Positions 57,021-64,000 of a stretch of 64,000 bases of DNA are shown here, one piece after another; within the stretch, counting starts at the first letter, position 1, and each line of letters starts with the position of its first letter. The notes under the pieces were generated by a model. The model was not told where the DNA came from. It saw only the letters and a program-made list of their open reading frames with translations, and did no database searches. The stretch spans positions 192,881,729 to 192,945,728 of the forward strand of contig OW386287.2 in the NCBI GenBank assembly GCA_936432065.2, given 5' to 3'. Both the position numbers and the translations under genes were made by a program. This stretch comes from Rutpela maculata. Taxonomy: Eukaryota > Arthropoda > Insecta > Coleoptera > Cerambycidae.

Positions 57021-58230
57021 GTATTGATTACTACGTTTCAAAATTGGAGATTGCAGATTAAACCATTACAGGATTCACAATAAGCTCTCATTAAAAAAGC
57101 ATTTTAGGGACCATGTTTATTAGAAGTTTTAGTCTTATTTAAACACAAAGAAATTACTATTTAGAAAATTGCAGGCTATTGTGAAGCCCCTCTGTATTAT
57201 AAAAAATAAATACAAAAAAGAGCTCATTACCTTATATACCAATCAATTTTGTTTACAGAGGTTTAAATATGAAATATAACCCCAATCTATCATTTAGGTA
57301 CTCATGGAGCAAGTAATAAATTAGCAGGTCTTTAGCACTTTTTTAAACAAGCTGAAGTTTAATGATTTAAGTTTGAGAGATAATTTGTTACGGGTCTTAA
57401 TGGTTAATATTTTGAACTGTGCTCATAAATTGTAGTCATGTGTTAAGGTAACTATGAAATATCATTATTTCTAGAATTATGTCGATGAAAAGCATATATA
57501 CTTTGAAAGTTACTGTTTTTTAAATTTTGTAAATGCGATTTATTTTCAAATGCGCAGATCGACTTAATTTATTTTTTCTTCAAACATCAGAAAAACATTT
57601 CTTAACCCATTTCATGATAAAGTTTGGCTTTTTAGACGGCTGTGCGTTGCCATTAATAACGAAGATAATAGTATATTACATACAGAAGTGAAAAGTGTTT
57701 CATTGTTATCGAGGCGCGAAGCGGCGAGGTCAACTAATTCTCGAGACAGCAATGGAACTTTGTATACTATTTTATTCATAATTATCTCCCTTAAAGAACA
57801 AAAAGCGAAAAAAATCGTTTACTAAATTTTCAAATAGCATTTTATGTTTTTATTAAGCAGACAATGAACAAATAATTCTTGTCAGACGACAAATGTCAAA
57901 GTAATTGAATCGCTAAAATTTTAATATATAATTCAATTTATTTTTTCAGCTATTTGTAGAATTAATTGCTCTGTATTGAGGTTTCTGCTAAAATAAATAA
58001 ATATACTCTCTATGTCTCTCTTATAATTTATATTTCCTACGACTAAAAGAAAACCGGTAAAAACACAGGTTGGCAAATGCTCACTTTCCAACTCAAAAAC
58101 TGGTAAGAAAGTGGCTACTTTCCAACCTGAAATGTCACTTTCCAACCTAAAATGTTACATTTCAGTTCAATTGTCGAATGAAGTAGAAATGTCATACTTT
58201 CCAACTTTTGACATGTAAGACAATTTGATT
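57021..58230. other. Unassigned AT-rich stretch
   Basis: Toward 58060-58210 there are repeated 'ctttccaacct' words on the plus strand, a short local repeat. No gene recognised. Confidence 0.35.
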
Positions 58231-58362
58231 ATTATACTCTTCGCAAAAACGAAGAGTATATTGTATTTGATCGGCTCATTTCTAAAATCGTAAATATCGC
58301 TCGTAGAGAAAAAATTCTCATATCATTGTGTTAGTGAACGAATTCTGAACAACTTTCAAAAT

Positions 58363-58400
58363 GTCCGTCTGTCCGTCCGTCCGTCCGTCCGTCCGTCCGT
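58363..58400. repeat. (GTCC)n microsatellite
   Basis: About nine tetranucleotide units, the first interrupted by a T. Confidence 0.9.
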
Positions 58401-58740
58401 CACGTTTCTTGTAAGCACGATAACTCAAGAAAGAAAAATCCGATTGTACTGAAATTTGGAGAGTAAGTTAGTGTTGGCTAGAGGAAGAACCCTATTATAT
58501 TTGAACAAAATCGATCAGTAAATAAAAATTTTATTAATGATTTAAATTTGAAAAAAATTTTTTTTGTTTTTTATGTTTTTGTAATTGAATAGAAATCTGG
58601 TGAAATGATATTTCATTTTAATATTTAAATATTTTTATATTTTACAAATATACATTTTATACTGTAATATACAACCGTGGAAATATAATTTTAGCTCGTC
58701 TCTTATAATGTAAAAATTTACGTTTTTTTACGTGTTAAGT

Positions 58741-58808
58741 GGTGGAGTAGTTCTTACGCTTTTGACTCGGAATCCAAGGGTCCCGGGTTCGAAACCCAAA
58801 TGGGATAT
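58741..58808 (+). other. tRNA-like segment (degenerate)
   Basis: The B-box core 'ggttcgaaacc' is present, with an anticodon-arm-like 'ttga ctcggaa tccaa' before it and an A-box-like 'tggagtagttc' at the right distance. T-stem pairing fails at the two outer pairs, the acceptor stem does not close and no D-stem forms, so it is not a functional tRNA. More likely it is a tRNA-derived promoter relic within the repeat. Confidence 0.4.
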
Positions 58809-59046
58809 GGTACAGTTTTTTTTTATTTTTACTTTATTTTACACTGAGTCTTTTACTAACTAAGTCCGTAGTATCCTATAGAATGTGTAACAATTATATA
58901 AAAAGTTCAGTGAACAGGCGAAGAGTACGTTTTTAGCTTGTTTCTTTTCGACCGACCAGAAAGTACACCCTTTCTGGAGAAATTATCCGTCAGAAATTAA
59001 CATTTTTCCGGGCTAAACCGGAAAGTGACATTAGAGATCGGCAATA

Positions 59047-59172
59047 GTATATTGTGTATTTAGGTGTGAAAGCAATACATACTCGAACTACGATACAAAT
59101 CGGCTAGCGCCTCGGCCAACAAGCATCGAAGTCCAGGAATGTACTTTCACACCGAAGTACACATACTACTTT
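59047..59172. repeat. Short hairpin element
   Basis: 'ttgtgtatttaggtgtgaaa' on the left pairs imperfectly with 'tttcacaccgaagtacacat' on the right. The loop is GC-richer and includes 'ggctagcgcctcggcc'. Probably a MITE of about 125 bp. Confidence 0.55.
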
Positions 59173-59779
59173 TTCTGAAGTCACAATCAATATTATTATA
59201 AATTAAGGAATTTGCATTAATGCATAACATTTCTTCATTACAATCTAACTGCTTACTAATAAATGCAATTTTAATGTGAGTTGGTTTGTCTGCGTGTATT
59301 TATTTACTGTCTAGAATATACATAAAAAACCGTACAGGAATGTTACTTTCCCGGCCTTTCGTTGATCTTTGTTTGGCAACGGATCTTTTCCGGTCTGTTT
59401 TCTGATAGTTTCTTAGCAACGGACTAAAATACTGGAATTGTGCATTTTTCGATCTGAAATAGCGCCGAAAATGTAGACATTGCCGATCGATTTCAGAAAA
59501 AAGCTTTTCCGATCCCTATTATTATCGTTGCTATGGAAACGAATTTGTGTTAATTGTTGAGATAAGTGTCAAATAGATAAATACACTTGACTTTTACGAG
59601 ACTTTGAAACGTTACAAGCAGAAATTCAAGTTGTAGTGTCGGTAGTAAGAATATTTTAATTAATTAGTTATTATTGTTTGTCGTTGTATTTGTTAAAAAA
59701 TTACTGAAAAAATAATACAAAATTGATTTTATAAGACAGTGTCGGCCCAAAAAATTGTACGTTACACAACCGAAAAACA

Positions 59780-60361
59780 GTTAGTCTAGGTGCCCGCGTA
59801 CATAAATGCAATTTATACATATCCTCGTATAACTTATTGTACGGCATAATTGCGCCTAGTCTATCACTTTTTTCCTCCGCGAAAATTTTCGTAAGCGGCG
59901 TTTCTCCTCGGCATGAAAAAGACAATTTCCACACGTCGGACTGGAAAATCGGCAAATATATTTTGTCTGACAATTCGAAAATTGGATTCTACATATTTTT
60001 ATTAAGCAATCTTGAAAAAATCAGCTGGTTATCAATAAATGTTTTAAAGTTAGGTTATGTTATGTTTAGGGTGGTAGACACCCTTAACGTTCCAAAATTT
60101 TTGTCGGACAGTTTGTAGAAATATATAGAATATATATGTAGAATCCAATTCTCAAATTGTCCGACAAAATATATGTGCCGATTTTCCAGACCGGCGACGC
60201 GTGGAAATCATCTTTTTCATGCCGAGGAGGAACGCCGCGTTTACGAAAATTTTCGCAAAGGAAAAAAGTTATAGACTAGGCACAATTATGCCGTACAAGA
60301 AGTTATACGAGGATATGTATAAATTGCATTTATGTACGCGGGCACCTAGACTAAGTGTTTT
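59780..60361. mobile_element. Foldback element (arms of about 270 bp)
   Basis: Left and right arms pair nearly throughout: 'cttagtctaggtgcccgcg'-type / 'cgcgggcacctagacta'; 'tatcctcgtataactt' / 'aagttatacgaggata'; 'aaattttcgtaa' / 'ttacgaaaatttt'; 'tcctcggcatgaaaaaga' / 'tctttttcatgccgagga'. The centre is near 60070. Frames of 70-90 codons inside are antisense/sense images of each other and not genes. Confidence 0.75.
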
Positions 60362-61158
60362 GCAATGCTTTTTTGGTGGTGAAATTCGAGATTTTTTATC
60401 TTTATTTTTTTTATAGCCAATCGATGTTTGAAGAAAAATGGTAGGTTTTATTCGGAGTAAAAGCCACTTTTTGTGACTTGTCTGTAATTGCCGGACTCAC
60501 TTCGTTCGTACTACAGTCTCGTCACAAAAGTATCACTTTGACTCCTAATAAAACAATATACTATTTTAATTTGGGATTCAGTACTTGATAAGCTTTATTT
60601 GACTATGCAGAATTTTGTCTTAATGTTGGTTGTGGCATTTTCTTAATTTTTTTCTATTTCTTATTGGGATGCTCTGCCACATGTATTTTCTTCTAAACAA
60701 TGTCTAAAATCTACAAAATAATACAATTAACCAGTATTTTACTAGAAAATAATCTCTACGCCTGTGACTTTTACGTCAAAGGATCAGTTAGAGGGTGGTT
60801 TTTGACAAATAATGAATAAGAACAAAAATATGAAAATGACGTATTTTGCTGACGTTTCGGAAAACGAATCTGTTTCCTTTCTCAAAGCGTATTATAATGT
60901 TTGTGTGCTGTGTATATTAAATACACAGCTTTAAGAATATATTTGTTTTATTCCATAGATACTTACTGCTTACACAGAACTGTTGATATATCTAGTTGAT
61001 AGTTTTATTTTAAACAATGTTGAGTTTGTTAAGTTCTTCTTTTAACATCGGTAGCCAGGTTGTGCAAATATCTACGGAACAATTCGACACGCATTTGTCC
61101 TCATTCAATAATATTATCGCCGCTTCTTTAATTTTTCTTTTCTTGCTATCTGCCTCTT

Positions 61159-62055
61159 TTGTTGAAACAAGCGTTTATAGAAAACCAACACACACCAACA
61201 GGTATTTGAATTTTAACTCAAATCAGTCAATGCATGTTAAAAAGGGTGTCATAAAATGCTTATATGATAGGGCCAAAATAATTTCTTCTAATGATGAAAT
61301 ATTAGACAATGAGAAACGCTTTATACCGTGCGTGTAATTTCCCATTAGGCATGTACATTCACGTAGCGCGAGAGATTTGACAACACCGGCAGCCGTAAAT
61401 TCGTCCGTTGGTGGAGCATTCCAGCTCTGTTATTTCATTGCAGCCATCTGGCACGCGCGATGTTGTAATTCTTCTCCCCATGCCTAGCCCGCGACTACAC
61501 ACACGGTAAAAGAGGTTCTTATAAACAATCAATACCCTGAAGCTTTTGTTGATAGAACTTTCACATATATAGAAAATAATAATCATATACGACAAAAACC
61601 TGAACAACGGTACACGACGTTAATTCCTTATGTACACGGATTATCTGAAAAGCTAGGCCGTATAGGCAATAGATTTGATATTAGGACGATATTTCAAACG
61701 GGCAATACATTGAGATCTATTTTAACAAAATCATGAGCAAAATTCAAAAAACTGCATTTATAGTATTCCGTGTGAGTGTAATAAACATTATGTGGGTGAG
61801 TCATCCAGACCATTCAGTGTTAGATTGGAGGTTAGAAAAAATGAGATTCAGAAACCGAAGATTTGCGAACAGGCTTGGGAGAACGGACATAGAATAAACT
61901 GGGACTCGGCAAAAATTTTAACAAAAGAGGCAGATAGCAAGAAAAGAAAAATTAAAGAAGCGGCTATAATAGTATTGAATGAGGACAAATGCGTGTCGAA
62001 TTGTTCCGTAGATATTTGCACAACCTGGCTGCCGATGTTAAAAGAAGAACTTTAA
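61159..62055 (+). pseudogene. Penelope-like reverse transcriptase tail and GIY-YIG endonuclease, broken
   Basis: The plus strand begins with FVETSVYRKPTHTNRYLNFN (61158-61215), the conserved 'V.RKPT.T..YL...S' block at the end of the Penelope reverse transcriptase. After the 182-bp MITE it resumes NNQYPEAFVDRTF-like sequence (61525-61560). A frameshift near 61735 leads to YSIPCECNKHYVGESSRPF (about 61763-61820), the GIY-YIG nuclease signature in the C.C...YVG form, then an ENGHRINWDSAKIL block and KKRKIKEA..I. It ends at a stop at 62053-62055 (LKEEL). The reverse transcriptase core (with YADD) is absent, so this is a 5'-truncated, inactive copy. Confidence 0.85.
61325..61506. mobile_element. 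182-bp TA-flanked MITE in the Penelope coding region
   Basis: Ends are TA-CCGTGCGTGTA and TACACACACGG-TA. Similarity continues inward through 'ggcatg' blocks. It inserts between two parts of the Penelope ORF and is GC-richer than its surroundings. Confidence 0.75.
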
Positions 62056-62158
62056 AAACTCAACATTGTTAAAAATAAAACTATCAACTAGATATATCAA
62101 CAGTTCTGTGTAAGCAGTAAGTATCTATGGATACTGAATATAACAAATATATTCTTAA

Positions 62159-63544
62159 GGTACTTCTATACTGATAAGAGCGAATCTAGCGGTGGATTTA
62201 ATAAATTAAAGCGCGAGAGAGATAGAGTAATAGGATTTGGCAACACTGTATTAAATACGATTGTCATAACTATCATATACTAATCTGCTACAATTAATCT
62301 GGCTATATTTCGTTCATGCCGAGCCGAATTTTCCAATCTCGATATGCAATTTACGATGAGGTTTAACTGAAAGTCTTCCTCTTTACGTCGCGACATCGTA
62401 CAGCCGTCCCGCTAGTGTTTTTCGAAAAATATGAACATGTCAAAATCGCATGTTTTTGTCATTTTTTCGTCTCCGAAATGCCAGCTGTTTTTTACTATTT
62501 TTCGCAGATATGTCCGAAATGGTAAGAGCTAGCTCGAAATAAAAAATTTGGTCAAACATGTGTTTTTCACTGTGAATCCTTTGCTATCATCAGAATTTTA
62601 ATTTTTCTCTTCGTTTCGGAGATATTTACTGAAATGTCGACGACGTAGGGCAAAAAATCGCAAATTTTGGGCTTCAAAAGTTGACAACTTCTTAATCTTG
62701 ACTCCTACGCCGAAAGACTATTCTAGCTAATTTAAATAGAATTAAATTTGCTAAAACTCTTTCTTTTATTTTTTGGATTCCGACAAAAATTAAGGAATTA
62801 GAGGGGGCGGAAATTGGGACTTTTCTTTTTTCTGTAAAATTTCGCCATTTTGTCACCGTAATTAATCGGTAATTAATTAAAATCGATCTCATATACGATG
62901 TCCACTTAATATCATGTATTACCTAGATACCTTATTAATCTCGGCCCTTCAAAACAAAAGTTTCTGACAAAATTATTTTTTTAAGATTTACATGCATTTT
63001 CTAGGAAAACATGAAATTTTCTCCATTTACTCGAATATCTCGATATTCATCGATTTTTTAGACAAATTTATAGACAACAAATTTAAGGAGCTTTATACTA
63101 ATTTTTAATCTTATACTTTTAAAAAATTTAAATATTCACGCCATCTTCTTAATATGCAACGTTGCCAATCAATTTCAACAGCTGTTTCATTTACACAAAT
63201 GTAGGTCTTAAAATTGATTAAAGTTCTAATAACTTTTATATTAGACGGACCAATTTTTCAGCGTTTTAACAGAATGTTAATAAGAAAATACTTAATGTTA
63301 TGTTAGTTTTTGAAACATATTTCTCAAAAATTGTGGTAATAAGAGCGAAAATTAACTTGAGCCGATCTCTACTACGTCAAATAAGGCATCTTTGCCTAAA
63401 AAAGTCAAACTTTCCGAATCAATTACTACGAAACTAAACGGACGATTTTATTTTTATTGAAAATTCAAATGTAAAATCACTTTATTTATTAGTATACCAA
63501 ATTACATTTAAAACTGTAAAAGTTCATTTTAGTATACAAGTATC
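62159..63544. mobile_element. 1.39-kb TTAA-flanked, piggyBac-like non-autonomous element
   Basis: The Penelope 3' repeat is split: sequence runs to TTAA at 62155-62158 and resumes at TTAA 63545-63548, exactly as in the uninterrupted inverted copy at about 60935 (reverse complement). Inner ends are GGTACTTCTATACT and, inverted, GATACTTGTATACT. A TTAA duplication and such TIRs fit piggyBac. No transposase. The segment 62325-62485 is homologous to 18480-18660. Confidence 0.8.
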
Positions 63545-63830
63545 TTAAAGCTGTGTATTTAATATACACAGCACACAAACATTATAATACGCTTTGAGAA
63601 AGGAAACAGATTCGTTTTCCGAAACGTCAGCAAAATACGTCATTTTTATATTTTTGTTCTTATTCATTATTTGTCAAAAACCTCCCTCTAACTGATCCTT
63701 TGACGTAAAAGTCACAGGTGTAGAAGTTATTTTCCAGTAAAATACTGGTTAATTGTATTATTTTGTAGATTTCAGACATTGTTTAGAAGAAAGTACATGT
63801 GGCAGAGCATCCCAATAAGAAATAGAGAAA

Positions 63831-64000
63831 CATTATGTAGAATTATTTGATAATTTCTTGTTTTCAATGCCTACTAAGATCCGTTAAATAGGTCGGAATT
63901 TCGATATGTACTACGATTCGGACATGCCCCAAATTATTAAGTATAGTTTGAACTCAATGCCTTATACAGACCCACGTTCAAAATTTGGTAAGCAAGTATT
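63831..64000. other. Unassigned sequence at the window edge
   Basis: Nothing recognised in the final 170 bases. Confidence 0.4.

Larger units (their letters stand above)
58234..58927. mobile_element. TIR element with ATACTCTTCGC ends and internal tRNA-like segment
   Basis: It starts ATACTCTTCGC and ends GCGAAGAGTA. The left end also forms its own hairpin ('actcttcgc..' against 'gcg/aacgaagagta'). It holds a (GTCC)n microsatellite (about 58363-58400), the block 'gaaatttggagagta' and a tRNA-like stretch. About 694 bp, no transposase. The TA at both ends could be target duplication. Confidence 0.65.
60661..63830 (+). mobile_element. Penelope-like element with inverted terminal repeat
   Basis: The 5' flank (about 60666-61158) is the reverse complement of the 3' end of the element: it matches the end of the coding region and 3' flank (61927-62158), and continues in 63545-63826 after an insertion. 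Thus the body is framed by inverted copies of its own 3' end, a known Penelope-like arrangement. The body holds reverse transcriptase C-terminal and GIY-YIG remains. Two later elements interrupt it (61325-61506; 62159-63544). Confidence 0.85.

Noticed and set aside
58741..58808. A functional tRNA gene (anticodon loop-like CTCGGAA)
   Set aside because: The T-stem is only partly paired and no acceptor or D-stem forms. It is inside a TIR element. Kept only as a tRNA-like relic.
59701..60416. Frames of 71-93 codons on both strands as a gene pair
   Set aside because: They are inverse images created by the foldback arms at 59780-60361.

Overview
This window looks like a nuclear chromosome segment from an insect or other arthropod, not a microbial locus. 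It is AT-rich and has no dense array of genes. It has spliced exons with GT...AG junctions, and most of the rest is decayed transposable elements (TEs). The order of insect cannot be fixed from sequence alone; a large beetle-like genome is my guess, not a result.

Host gene. The only host coding sequence I can support is two exons of one minus-strand gene for a zona pellucida (ZP) domain protein, at 10022-9811 and 1777-1605. They join in phase across an intron of about 8.0 kb. The exons before 10022 and after 1605 were not found here. The intron contains a hairpin MITE, a TA-flanked MITE, a Mutator-like element with 10-bp direct repeats, and a 2.8-kb inverted duplication of the 5' end of a DDE transposon.

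Layout to the right of the ZP gene. 10.5-12.5 kb: a TA-flanked foldback split by a LINE with a 12-bp target duplication. 13.4-20.4 kb: a transposase scrap, two foldbacks, and a non-autonomous Helitron carrying a 30-bp minisatellite. 21-25.6 kb: a foldback and a 2.2-kb giant hairpin. 27.3-30.1 kb: a 'family X' repeat, a Tc1/mariner-superfamily transposase relic, a tyrosine recombinase (Crypton-like) pseudogene, and a LINE reverse transcriptase relic. 36.7-49.3 kb: three or more LINE relics, some with RNase H, and a foldback that holds two further elements. 49.9-54.9 kb: a four-level nest of a TA-flanked foldback, family X, a hAT element with 8-bp target duplications, and a small TA-flanked foldback. 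56-57 kb: a LINE inserted into another LINE. 58-60.4 kb: a TIR element with a tRNA-like stretch, and a foldback. 60.7-63.8 kb: a Penelope-like element with GIY-YIG endonuclease remains and an inverted terminal repeat, itself hit by a TA-flanked MITE and by a 1.4-kb TTAA-flanked piggyBac-like element.

How it fits together. There is no operon or cooperating gene system. The notable property is the density of long inverted repeats, two of which are over 2 kb and one of which lies inside an intron of the ZP gene. Nested insertions with readable target-site duplications give a relative history of TE activity. All TE protein sequences seen are truncated, frameshifted or interrupted, so no element looks autonomous.
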